From positions 1 to 23,772 of IMG/VR virus record IMGVR_UViG_3300030333_000422: DNA of 23,772 bases; one strand, given 5' to 3'. The notes beneath the pieces are model-generated. The model was not told the origin of the DNA. It did not search any database and worked only from the letters and a program-made list of their open reading frames with translations. Origin of the DNA: a virus. Position numbers and translations under genes: made by a program. Position 1 is the first letter of the stretch. The number at the start of each line of letters is the position of its first letter. Positions 15,941-22,757 of the stretch are shown in pieces.

Positions 15941-15944
15941 GCGT
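15933..15944 (+). repeat. 12-base perfect palindrome over the capsid stop codon
   Basis: ACGCTTAAGCGT is identical to its own reverse complement and contains the capsid TAA stop (15938-15940). Read as RNA, ACGC pairs with GCGT across a TTAA loop and is followed by TTTTAAG, which is terminator-like but weak (4-bp stem). It could alternatively be a protein-binding site. Confidence 0.7.
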
Positions 15945-15954
15945 TTTAAGTCTG

Positions 15955-16003
15955 GGTAGGCAGAGTAATTTATTGTCGTGTGTTCCTACCAACACACACG
16001 ACA
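15955..16003 (+). promoter_or_regulatory. Strong intergenic hairpin with loop-complementary upstream segment
   Basis: TGTCGTGTG (15974-15982) pairs with CACACGACA (15995-16003) as nine perfect base pairs; two more pairs (TT 15983-15984 with AA 15991-15992) form if two bases bulge. The loop contains CCTACC (15985-15990), the exact complement of GGTAGG at 15955-15960, so a pseudoknot or switch between two folds is possible. The stem ends one base before the AGGAG of the next gene. Its GC content stands out in this AT-rich genome. Confidence 0.7.
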
Positions 16004-16004
16004 G

Positions 16005-16009
16005 AGGAG
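16005..16009 (+). promoter_or_regulatory. Ribosome binding site that fixes the 16014 start
   Basis: AGGAG lies four bases before ATG 16014. An upstream in-frame GTG at 15978 falls inside the hairpin stem and has no ribosome binding site, so 16014 is preferred. Confidence 0.8.
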
Positions 16010-16013
16010 AGAT

Positions 16014-16532
16014 ATGGCTGAAACAAAAAAGAAGAGAGCTAAAAATGACAAAGGTCAATTTATAGCTGATGACCCTAGCACTCCTGATGTTAATGAAGCT
16101 TATGTCCAGGAAAAGAAAAAAGACGACGGTTATGTTAAAACTAAAAAGTTTAAAGGCCAAGTCTTAAAATTTACCGCACAAGGTAAATATCCTGACGGCA
16201 GAAAAGTGCCTTTCAAGAATATGAAAACTATGAAAGCACTACAAGTTGATCCTGACGGTATGGTGACTGGAAATGTAGTTCAATTACCTTGGGAACAAAC
16301 TGTTAACAATGGTGTAGCTGGTGAGCCTGAAGACCAAATAGGTCTTAAAAAGTATGAAAGAAAAGGTTTTATATTCTGCGTAGATGACGACGGAACACCT
16401 TTATTTTCAACTCTTTGGGACGATTGGTCTGAGTATGATGCTGCATATGAAAATAAACTTAGACAGAAAAACTTAGGTGAATCTGGTAAGTTTGCATCTA
16501 ACGCAACAACTTCAAGGACAATGGGTGGCTAA
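16014..16532 (+). CDS. Hypothetical structural-region protein after the capsid gene
   Basis: I do not recognise this 172-residue protein. The first roughly 35 residues are very basic (AETKKKRAKNDKGQFIADDP) and likely flexible. The middle is predicted beta-rich with several Gly-Asp turns (KYPDGRKVPF, DPDGMVTGNVVQLPW, FCVDDDGTPLFSTLW), and the tail is rich in Ser, Thr and Gly. It follows the capsid gene across a 73-base structured gap with its own strong ribosome binding site. Position suggests a head decoration, head-completion or connector protein. The basic N-terminus could contact packaged DNA or the acidic capsid interior. All of this is inference from context. Its end overlaps the next gene by eight bases. 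Confidence 0.75.
   Translation: MAETKKKRAKNDKGQFIADDPSTPDVNEAYVQEKKKDDGYVKTKKFKGQVLKFTAQGKYPDGRKVPFKNMKTMKALQVDPDGMVTGNVVQLPWEQTVNNGVAGEPEDQIGLKKYERKGFIFCVDDDGTPLFSTLWDDWSEYDAAYENKLRQKNLGESGKFASNATTSRTMGG
16514..16518 (+). promoter_or_regulatory. Ribosome binding site that fixes a GTG start
   Basis: AAGGA six bases upstream of GTG 16525. The ATG at 16521 is in the upstream gene's frame, and the longer in-frame GTG at 16477 has no comparable site, so GTG 16525 is the best start. Confidence 0.7.
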
Positions 16533-17097
16533 AAAAAATAAAAAAAAGAAGGACAAAGTTGAATTAGACGACGCGTCTAAATTAATGGAGGACTCTTTTG
16601 GTTTGGACAAACACCTGAAACCTAAAGCTTCTGATTTAGGTGAGGAAGAATTAGGCGACGGTGTTTTCCAGAAAAAAGTTCGTGTTCATAGAGATGCTTC
16701 AGGAGAGATATCTCAATTAATAGATGCAGATGATCCTTTAACTAGAGAAGAAGAATTAGCTATGTTAAAAGTTTATTCTAAAGTAGCTGAACAACCTCCT
16801 GTTATAAAAAATGCTCCTAGAACTGATAAAGGAAAAGTAATTCATATACTTGCAACTCGTCTCTTTCAAGACTATGTTAAGAATGCAAGCAATATGACTA
16901 GACCGAATCCACTGAGAGACGGAATACCTGGTTGTGCGTGCCCTGTTAAGAGTAAGATAGGTTGCGTGGATTGGTGTGGTAAAGATAAGCTTGGTCCTAG
17001 GATATGGACGGCATCAGCACAAGAGGTATACGATTGGATAGTAGAAGTAGTGAAGAGACGAGCTAATATAATAGACTCGAGTAAGAAGAGTAAATAG
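16525..17097 (+). CDS. Hypothetical protein with four-cysteine cluster
   Basis: I do not recognise this 190-residue protein. It begins with a lysine run (AKKNKKKKDK) followed by an acidic helical region. Near the C-terminus is a compact cysteine cluster, C137-x-C139-x7-C147-x3-C151, within PGCACPVKSKIGCVDWCG. The spacing suits a small zinc-binding knuckle, though an iron-sulfur or structural role cannot be excluded. A helical segment precedes it (HILATRLFQDYVKNASN). The start is GTG at 16525, chosen for the AAGGA six bases upstream; it overlaps the previous gene by eight bases. The stop TAG overlaps the next GTG start (TAGTG). Codons 3-9 cross an A8-T-A8 tract. Given its place between capsid and tail genes, a head-completion or assembly role is possible. 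Confidence 0.75.
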   Translation: MAKKNKKKKDKVELDDASKLMEDSFGLDKHLKPKASDLGEEELGDGVFQKKVRVHRDASGEISQLIDADDPLTREEELAMLKVYSKVAEQPPVIKNAPRTDKGKVIHILATRLFQDYVKNASNMTRPNPLRDGIPGCACPVKSKIGCVDWCGKDKLGPRIWTASAQEVYDWIVEVVKRRANIIDSSKKSK

Positions 17098-17996
17098 TGG
17101 CTACCGCAGCTGCAGTTAGACAACGTGTCAAAGATTACCTATATGGGTCTGATTACCTCAAAAGACCATTTACAGATTTCTTAAATCAATCTGGTAATGT
17201 TTCAGCAACAGATACAGTTATAACAGTTACCAATATTAGTAGTTGGGCTGCTGGAGACATTGTTGAGTTTAATACTGGAGAACAAGCTTATATTAAAAGC
17301 GTTGATAATGATAACAGTAGATTTACAGTAGCTAGGGCCTGGAACGGAACAACTGCAGCAGTTGTAACTGATTTAACTGCAATAGAAAAAAATCCTAAAT
17401 TTTCAATATCTAAAATAGATAATGCCGTAGATGCAATCTTAGAAGAATTATATCCTGAAGTTTATGTTTTTAGTACAGGTAGTGCTACTGCTAATAAGAA
17501 CAGTTGGTATTACACAACTGCTGATACAGGCCTAAAAGAAATTTTATCAGTTTATTATCCTCGTTCAGGGTCTATTGGAAATGATGAGCCTTGGGTTATT
17601 AACACTTGGCGTATGTCAAAGCATATGCACACTTCAGGTTTTGCAAATGGAATAGGTATAACAATGTGGGATTATGGCGAACTATCTCACGGAGATACTT
17701 TTTATTATACTTTTAAAAAGAAAATTGCTGCAACAACAGACTTACTTGATAGACAAGTAGAGCTTGTGGTCTTAGGTGCAGTATTTAAATTAATGGGATC
17801 TACAGTTCCACCAAGCACTAATGACAGTAAAGATACAAGACAAATAGTTCAACCAGGACAAGAAGTTAGAGATTCTAATTGGTTTTTATCTGAGTATTTA
17901 AGAGCTAGAAAAGAAGAAAATATGCGTCTGAAGGAGGAAGAGCGATTTGTCTTAACCAGCAGACAAACTAGAAGAAATAGAAATTATCGTGATTGA
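17097..17996 (+). CDS. Probable head-tail adaptor/connector structural protein
   Basis: This 299-residue protein opens with a helix (AVRQRVKDYLYG). A small beta-domain follows at about residues 35-95, whose pattern (TVITVTN..WAAGDIVEFNTGE...VARAWNGTTAA) I recognise as a module common in phage structural proteins. A helical segment comes next (ISKIDNAVDAILEELYPEVY), then a beta-rich half and a basic, helical C-terminus (RQTRRNRNYRD). Lying after the capsid genes and before a large beta-rich tail protein, it fits a neck adaptor like T7 gp11 or P22 gp4; that is inference from position. The start is GTG, overlapping the previous TAG by one base with only a weak purine tract upstream, so it probably relies on translational coupling. 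It overlaps the next gene by eight bases. Confidence 0.7.
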   Translation: MATAAAVRQRVKDYLYGSDYLKRPFTDFLNQSGNVSATDTVITVTNISSWAAGDIVEFNTGEQAYIKSVDNDNSRFTVARAWNGTTAAVVTDLTAIEKNPKFSISKIDNAVDAILEELYPEVYVFSTGSATANKNSWYYTTADTGLKEILSVYYPRSGSIGNDEPWVINTWRMSKHMHTSGFANGIGITMWDYGELSHGDTFYYTFKKKIAATTDLLDRQVELVVLGAVFKLMGSTVPPSTNDSKDTRQIVQPGQEVRDSNWFLSEYLRARKEENMRLKEEERFVLTSRQTRRNRNYRD

Positions 17997-19893
17997 CGGA
18001 TATTTTCATATTAAGCTCGGAACTTACAAGTATCGTCTTGCTACTAATTCTGCTGACGACCACTATAGTGCAAAATTAATGCCTTTAAACATTTCTAATG
18101 CACAAATTGTTCAATCCTCTGATCCAAAATACGATTTAAGGCCTGATACTGCGGTGTGGGAATTAACTGATTGGTCTGCTGGTGAAGGATTTAAAAAATG
18201 GGATAGGGAAAAGGGAAATGGCTATGATTACTCTACAAACATAGATGCTTTACATACTCCTGGAAGTATTCGTTTATCTGCTGGAGTAGAATCTGCTGGA
18301 ACAAACGTAAACAAAACAGGAACATTGGTAAAAGCTTCTGACAAATTAATACACTTTTCTTCTTCTGATGATTCAGTAGCAACTTATTCTGGAACTTTAG
18401 CTAACACAACTTGGGATATTCAAGATGCTGGTAGCACAGATATAGCAGATGACGACTACTTTGGTGTAAGAGGAGACGGAGACGGTAAATATGTATTTAT
18501 ACCAGTTAGCGGCGGGCTAAGTGATATATATAGATTTGAAGTTCAAGACACTTATACTGATGATTTTGCAGATACAGATAAATGGGTAGACGCAGATAGC
18601 CAAGATGTTTTTGATAGACCTTTAGTTAAAATTGGAAACAAAATATATGTAGTTCATTTAACTGGAGAAAAAATATCAGTTATGGAATATAGTGCTTTAA
18701 GCACTGCTTCTCCTCCAGTCAAAGGAAATGAAACATTTGTTGTTCACGAAGGAAACTTAGATGCAGGATCTAATCAAGGAATTGTAGCTAGAGGAGACAA
18801 TGAATTATTTATTTGTGTAAGAACTAAAGCTGGTGAAAGTGTTTTATATAGAGTTCAACCTTCTAGCTCTTTAGGAGAAGCCTATGGTGTCGAAGTTGCA
18901 CGTCTGCCTGGTTTTTCTGTTGATTGTATTTGGTATGCTTCAGGAGTATTACTTATAGCTGGAACTTCTACTACAACTGGAGTAGATGAACGAGTAATTT
19001 ATTATGTAAAAGGAACTGAATTTGGAACATTTGGTTTATTAAGACAAGATGCAGACTTTACTGCTGGTAAATTAATAACAAGTACAGATGCTTCTCGTAT
19101 GGATAGAACTTTTTTCTTAGCTCCTACTGGATCATCTGCTAATACTTGGACATTATTTACAATAGATTTATTAACTGGTGCTATCTTTGGTGGCCCAGAG
19201 TTTAGTTCAGTAAAAGACCCAAACTCAGTTGTAGACTTTTTAGGTAGAGTTTTTGTTTCTGAAAACAAAGGCAGCGCTAACACACAAACTTATAGAACTG
19301 CTGGAACTTATGCTGCAAGTGGCTCTTTATATACTGCAGTCCATAACTTTGACATTGGAGAAGAAAAAACTTTAATGTCTGTTAGATTAGCAACTGAGCC
19401 ATTACCAGCTAACACTTCAGTTCAGATACATTACCAGAAAGACCAAGACGGAACTTGGACCTCTGCTGGAACATACGATACAGATGACGGAACAGGAACA
19501 ACATTTAAGATATCTACAAGTTCTTCTTCTGTGAAATTTAAAAACTTACAATTAAAAATTACATTGAATACTAGCAACTCCGCAGTAACTCCAGTAGTTA
19601 GATCAGTTCAAGTAAGATGTACTCCTTCAGAATATGTTAAAGAATGGGATTTACTTCTTGATATATCTGATGAAGACGCTCAAGCACAAGGTAGAGCTTT
19701 TACTGGGTCTCAACTTATAGATTACATAAAAGCTGAAGCTGCATTAGAAAGCATTTTATCTTTTCAAAATGGATATGAAATTGCTGCTAGTGGGTCATAC
19801 GATACTCATAATGTAATGATTAGAGACTATAATTTACAATTAACTTCTCCTGGACAAGGAGTGGCTAGCATTAAAGTTAGAGAAGTAGAATAA
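17989..19893 (+). CDS. Probable tail hub/nozzle protein, beta-rich
   Basis: This 634-residue protein is almost entirely beta-strand-like, with successive blocks of alternating hydrophobic residues and Gly/Asp turns. The section at about 140-460 (KYVFIPVSGG, KIYVVHLTGE, ELFICVRTK, VLLIAGTST, RTFFLAPTG, GRVFVSENKG) reads like propeller blades. A C-terminal domain follows (about 465-634) with TSVQIHYQKDQDGTW and a final strand set. In podovirus-like phages a large beta-rich protein after the adaptor is the tail tube or nozzle (T7 gp12, P22 gp10); I infer that role. A siphovirus baseplate or distal tail protein is the alternative. The start is GTG 17989, overlapping the previous gene by eight bases; no convincing ATG exists until about residue 30. 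It lies directly upstream of the fibre genes, consistent with being their attachment site. Confidence 0.7.
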   Translation: MIDGYFHIKLGTYKYRLATNSADDHYSAKLMPLNISNAQIVQSSDPKYDLRPDTAVWELTDWSAGEGFKKWDREKGNGYDYSTNIDALHTPGSIRLSAGVESAGTNVNKTGTLVKASDKLIHFSSSDDSVATYSGTLANTTWDIQDAGSTDIADDDYFGVRGDGDGKYVFIPVSGGLSDIYRFEVQDTYTDDFADTDKWVDADSQDVFDRPLVKIGNKIYVVHLTGEKISVMEYSALSTASPPVKGNETFVVHEGNLDAGSNQGIVARGDNELFICVRTKAGESVLYRVQPSSSLGEAYGVEVARLPGFSVDCIWYASGVLLIAGTSTTTGVDERVIYYVKGTEFGTFGLLRQDADFTAGKLITSTDASRMDRTFFLAPTGSSANTWTLFTIDLLTGAIFGGPEFSSVKDPNSVVDFLGRVFVSENKGSANTQTYRTAGTYAASGSLYTAVHNFDIGEEKTLMSVRLATEPLPANTSVQIHYQKDQDGTWTSAGTYDTDDGTGTTFKISTSSSSVKFKNLQLKITLNTSNSAVTPVVRSVQVRCTPSEYVKEWDLLLDISDEDAQAQGRAFTGSQLIDYIKAEAALESILSFQNGYEIAASGSYDTHNVMIRDYNLQLTSPGQGVASIKVREVE

Positions 19894-19920
19894 TGAAAAT
19901 TTATAAGGTAATATAACAAT

Positions 19921-20118
19921 ATGTATCAACCGATTAGTGATTTTTTTGATTTAAGACCAATAAGAGAAACTAGATTTGATATATCTCGTTCTTTATTATT
20001 TACTAAAGCAGACGGTAATACAAGTCTTATATCTTTGATAACTGAAGATAATCAGTCTAAACTTCCTTTTATAAAAGGAGACGGATCAACTAGCAATATT
20101 AAGTTAAGGATTGGATAA
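19921..20118 (+). CDS. Small 65-residue protein with internal duplication, fibre-region
   Basis: This short protein of unknown function is supported by its tight setting: the stop overlaps the next ATG as TAATG. Residues 27-39 (FTKADGNTSLISL) and 50-62 (FIKGDGSTSNIKL) align without gaps, with shared F, K, D-G, T-S, I and L positions, so the protein is two copies of a short Asp-Gly turn unit. The same D-G-S turn style occurs in the neighbouring fibre proteins. It may be a small tail-tip or fibre-attachment protein. An AAGG lies 12 bases upstream of the ATG, rather far for efficient initiation. Codon use matches its neighbours. Confidence 0.7.
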   Translation: MYQPISDFFDLRPIRETRFDISRSLLFTKADGNTSLISLITEDNQSKLPFIKGDGSTSNIKLRIG

Positions 20119-21254
20119 TGGCTGATAAAGTACCAGTAAAAGCATCATTTGACTCAGCAGGAGAAGCTGAAGGATTATCAGAATTTGTATCTGGTGATAC
20201 TGTTCCTATTACACACGGAGGGACTGGACTAACTGCACTAGGGTCTGCTTTACAATATTTAAGAACAAACTCTGCTGCTAACGCTATGGAGTGGGGAACT
20301 GTTGCTGCAGATATTGAAGCAGTAGTTGCAGGAAACGGACTTAGTGGTGGTGGTACAAGTGGATCTCCTCAAGTTGATTTAGATTTAAACGAATTAACTG
20401 CTGCTGCAGTCAATGTTGCAAACGATTTTATTGCAATAATTGATGCAGATGATAGTAATTCAAGTAAAAAAGAAGCTATATCAGATTTAATTACTGCTAT
20501 TGCTGGAACTGGTTTAGCTGATTCTTCCGGTGTTTTGTCAGTAGATTTAAATGAGTTAACTGCTGCAACAATTAGTGTTGCAAACGATAGTATTGCAATA
20601 ATTGATGCAGATGATAGTAACGCAACTAAAAAAGAAAGTATTGCAGATTTAATTACTGCTATAGCTGGTGTGGGTTTAGCAGTTGCGTCTGGTGTTTTGT
20701 CACTAGACTTAAATGAATTAACTGCAGCAACTGTAGATGTAGCTGCTGACAGTATTGCAATAATTGACGCAAATGATAGCAACGCAACTAAAAAAGAATC
20801 TATTTCAGATTTTATTGATGCTATAGACGGAACAGGTTTAACTGCTAGTTCTGGTGTTTTAAACGTTGATCCTTCATCATTAACAGACGGAGCTAGCCTC
20901 ACAGTTGATACTGCTAACGATTTACTTATTTTGGAAGACGTTACTAACGGAACAGTTTATAAAGTAAAACCAGAACAAATTGCTTCTGGTAGTGCTAATA
21001 AACTTGAAGCAGGAGATTCAGATTTAGAATTAACAGACGGAGTAGCTAGCGGACTTCATTATGAATTAGATAATACAGATATGGCTGATTGGAATCAACA
21101 AGGCATAGCTCTTACAAGTTCTGGTGGTATGTTTAAACATCATCAAACTCAATCAGTTAACTATACTATTGCTGCAAATACTGGATCAATATTAGCTGGT
21201 CCAATTACTGTTGCAGCTACATTACAAGTTGACGGAACATTGGTGGTGTTATGA
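20118..21254 (+). CDS. Tail fibre protein with three 54-residue repeats
   Basis: This is a 378-residue probable fibre or tail-spike shaft. Residues about 32-65 carry the fibre module VPITHGGTGLTALGSALQYL followed by NAMEWGTV, a pattern common in phage tail fibres. A Gly-rich turn then leads into three near-identical 54-residue units (89-142, 143-196, 197-250), each beginning DLNELTAA and containing SIAIIDA-D-DSN-KKE and SGVL, plus a fourth, degenerate unit from residue 251. The repeat regularity suggests a trimeric beta-structured shaft whose length can change by unit number. The C-terminus (AANTGSILAGPITVAATLQVDG) is a short beta segment common at fibre ends. It overlaps the upstream gene by one base and the downstream gene by four (ATGA). 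Receptor specificity is not predictable from sequence. Confidence 0.85.
   Translation: MADKVPVKASFDSAGEAEGLSEFVSGDTVPITHGGTGLTALGSALQYLRTNSAANAMEWGTVAADIEAVVAGNGLSGGGTSGSPQVDLDLNELTAAAVNVANDFIAIIDADDSNSSKKEAISDLITAIAGTGLADSSGVLSVDLNELTAATISVANDSIAIIDADDSNATKKESIADLITAIAGVGLAVASGVLSLDLNELTAATVDVAADSIAIIDANDSNATKKESISDFIDAIDGTGLTASSGVLNVDPSSLTDGASLTVDTANDLLILEDVTNGTVYKVKPEQIASGSANKLEAGDSDLELTDGVASGLHYELDNTDMADWNQQGIALTSSGGMFKHHQTQSVNYTIAANTGSILAGPITVAATLQVDGTLVVL
20382..20867 (+). repeat. Three direct repeats of 162 bases in the fibre gene
   Basis: Units at 20382-20543, 20544-20705 and 20706-20867 each begin GA(T/C)TTAAA(T/C)GA(A/G)TTAACTGC and are exactly 162 bases (54 codons). Units 2 and 3 are closer to each other than to unit 1 in the Ser-Asn-Ala-Thr-Lys-Lys-Glu-Ser stretch. 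A decayed fourth copy follows to about 20984. In-frame direct repeats of this size can recombine to shorten or lengthen the shaft. Confidence 0.93.
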
Positions 21255-21817
21255 GTTCAATTTTAAAAGTAGATACAATATCAGAAAAAACTTCTGGTAA
21301 TGGTGTAAACATTGATAGCTTTCAAGTAAAAGATGGTGGAATATTAGCTGCTAGTGGAGTACCTTTACAAGTTGTATGTTATTCAGATGTTATTACTGCA
21401 GCTAATACAATAACTAGCAGTAGCTATACAGATATAGAACAAAGTTCAGGTACAAAATTAGAAATAAAAATTACACCAAAACAATCAGATAGTAAAATTG
21501 TACTTATATCAAATGTTCAAACTTATCACGAATATTCAGGACATGTTGCTCTAGTAAAGGCTTTAAGAGATATAAGTGGTGGGTCATCTGACACACAAGT
21601 AAGTCAATATAGATTTAGAGATGAAGATACTCCAAATAATTATAATCACAATTTACCTATATCTTACAATTTTGTGGATACACCAAATACTACATCAGAA
21701 GTTACCTATCATTTTCAAGCATTGGTCACAAACACAGCAGCAGAATTTCAGTGGCCAGCTGTAGATACAGCTAATGGAAGTTCTCAAACCTTTACACTTT
21801 GGGAGATAGGAGTATAA
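21251..21817 (+). CDS. Tail fibre/receptor-binding module protein A
   Basis: This 188-residue protein starts with SSILKVDTISEKTSGNGVNI and continues to a KDGG turn (residues 2-30). This short N-terminal cap occurs at the start of many cyanophage and pelagiphage fibre proteins and is shared here with the gene at 22758. The remainder (about 40-188) is beta-rich with Ser/Thr/Asn-rich strands (KITPKQSDSKIVLISNVQ, HVALVKALRD) and ends FTLWEIGV, as compact fibre head domains do. It probably forms a trimeric knob that contacts the host surface, which is inference from family resemblance. It overlaps the shaft gene by four bases (ATGA) and ends immediately before the next ATG, so it is translated as part of the same unit. 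Confidence 0.75.
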   Translation: MSSILKVDTISEKTSGNGVNIDSFQVKDGGILAASGVPLQVVCYSDVITAANTITSSSYTDIEQSSGTKLEIKITPKQSDSKIVLISNVQTYHEYSGHVALVKALRDISGGSSDTQVSQYRFRDEDTPNNYNHNLPISYNFVDTPNTTSEVTYHFQALVTNTAAEFQWPAVDTANGSSQTFTLWEIGV

Positions 21818-22459
21818 ATGCCAGGTAGTATAAAACTTTCAGACGGATCTAACACAATAGCACTAACTGCTCCAGGCTCAATAAGCTCAGATAAGACACT
21901 TACACTTCCTAATGAAACAGCAACACTTGCTACTACTACTGCTTCTAATTTAGGTGGTTTAGTATTAATAGAAACGAAAACTAATGACGGCACAAATAGT
22001 GGATTATCTTTTGATAATTGTTTTACTTCAACATACAGCAATTATAAAATTATTACTGAAACTACAGGTTCAGAAAGTTTAGAAGCAAGATTGAGAGCAA
22101 GTAGTTCAGATGATACAAATTCTGCTTATGGAAGTATTATGGTTTATAGGTATATAGAAGGTTCTACATCTACTGGTAGTGATAGAACAACTGATGGTCA
22201 ACAATGGAGATGGACATACCAAGCATCAGGCGGCAGCGTAAATAAAGTTGGTTCAACTAATTATGTTTATGGTCCACAAGAAGCTACACCTACAGTATTT
22301 TCAGGATTTTGTATTTCTAATTGGAACCACGGCAATTCATTAAGTTCAGATTTTGCAGGAGTATTTACAAACTCTACGCAATTTGATGGTATTACAATAC
22401 TTGATAGTGCAGGTAATAACTGGACAGGACAAGTATCAATTTATGGAATAGTGGAATAA
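21818..22459 (+). CDS. Tail fibre/receptor-binding module protein B
   Basis: This 213-residue protein begins with an N-terminal module of phage fibres (KLSDGSNTIALTAPG, then SSDKTLTLPNETATL, residues 5-37), different from the cap of its neighbours. Its body, from residue 63, carries L-x-x-D-x-x-F-T-S-T-(Y/F)-x-N-Y, RASSSDDT and a C-terminal FDG...TGQVSIYGIV. These are shared with the protein at 22758 at matching order and spacing, so the two bodies are paralogous. It is predicted to be a beta-sandwich head domain for receptor or glycan contact. The ATG follows the previous stop directly and lies eight bases after a GGGAG-type purine tract in that gene's end. A paired small helical protein follows after one base. 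Confidence 0.75.
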   Translation: MPGSIKLSDGSNTIALTAPGSISSDKTLTLPNETATLATTTASNLGGLVLIETKTNDGTNSGLSFDNCFTSTYSNYKIITETTGSESLEARLRASSSDDTNSAYGSIMVYRYIEGSTSTGSDRTTDGQQWRWTYQASGGSVNKVGSTNYVYGPQEATPTVFSGFCISNWNHGNSLSSDFAGVFTNSTQFDGITILDSAGNNWTGQVSIYGIVE

Positions 22460-22460
22460 T

Positions 22461-22754
22461 ATGGCGACATTAGATGAATTTATAGCACAAGAAACTTCTG
22501 CAATAGAAGATTTAAAACCTTTATACAAACTAGCAGATACAAAGATAGAATACACTTCTGAAGAATATGATTTAATTATTAAAGCTAGAGCAAATAAATT
22601 ATTTGATGAACAGGAAAATGGTTGGAAAAAAAATAGACTTGCAGAATATCCATCATTACAAGATTGCATACACGCATTACTAGATGGTGGCGATACTCTT
22701 ACAGATTTACAAGCGGCAAGACAAGCAGTAAAAGACAAGTACCCTAAAGGATAG
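22461..22754 (+). CDS. Small helical protein paired with fibre module B (possible fibre chaperone)
   Basis: This 97-residue charged, helical protein has an N-terminal variable part and a C-terminal part with ENGW (52-55), RLAEYPSLQD (59-68) and VKDKYPKG. The gene at 23385 encodes a paralogue with NGW and EYP at the same residue numbers. Small proteins with R-x-x-Y-P-x-x-x-x-x-(L/I) and a closing V-K-x-x-(Y/N)-P motif commonly follow fibre genes in marine phages. Their function is not firmly established; a tail-fibre assembly chaperone is plausible. The gene starts one base after module B. No signal peptide or membrane segment is present. Confidence 0.75.
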   Translation: MATLDEFIAQETSAIEDLKPLYKLADTKIEYTSEEYDLIIKARANKLFDEQENGWKKNRLAEYPSLQDCIHALLDGGDTLTDLQAARQAVKDKYPKG

Positions 22755-22757
22755 ATT

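Noticed and set aside
15978-16013. N-terminal extension of the post-capsid gene from GTG 15978
   Set aside because: The extension would start inside the hairpin stem without a ribosome binding site, whereas ATG 16014 follows AGGAG at a suitable distance.
16477-16524. N-terminal extension of the cysteine-cluster protein from GTG 16477
   Set aside because: It would overlap the previous gene by 56 bases. GTG 16525 has AAGGA six bases upstream and yields the typical short overlap seen in this region.
19894-19920. Promoter between the nozzle-like gene and the 65-residue gene
   Set aside because: The AT-rich 27-base gap contains TATAA-like strings, but at this base composition they are expected by chance and no matching -35 is present.
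20369-20902. Minus-strand 177-codon frame over the fibre repeats
   Set aside because: It exists because the 162-base repeat is open in the opposite frame. Its product is itself a low-complexity Ala/Ser repeat mirroring the fibre units.
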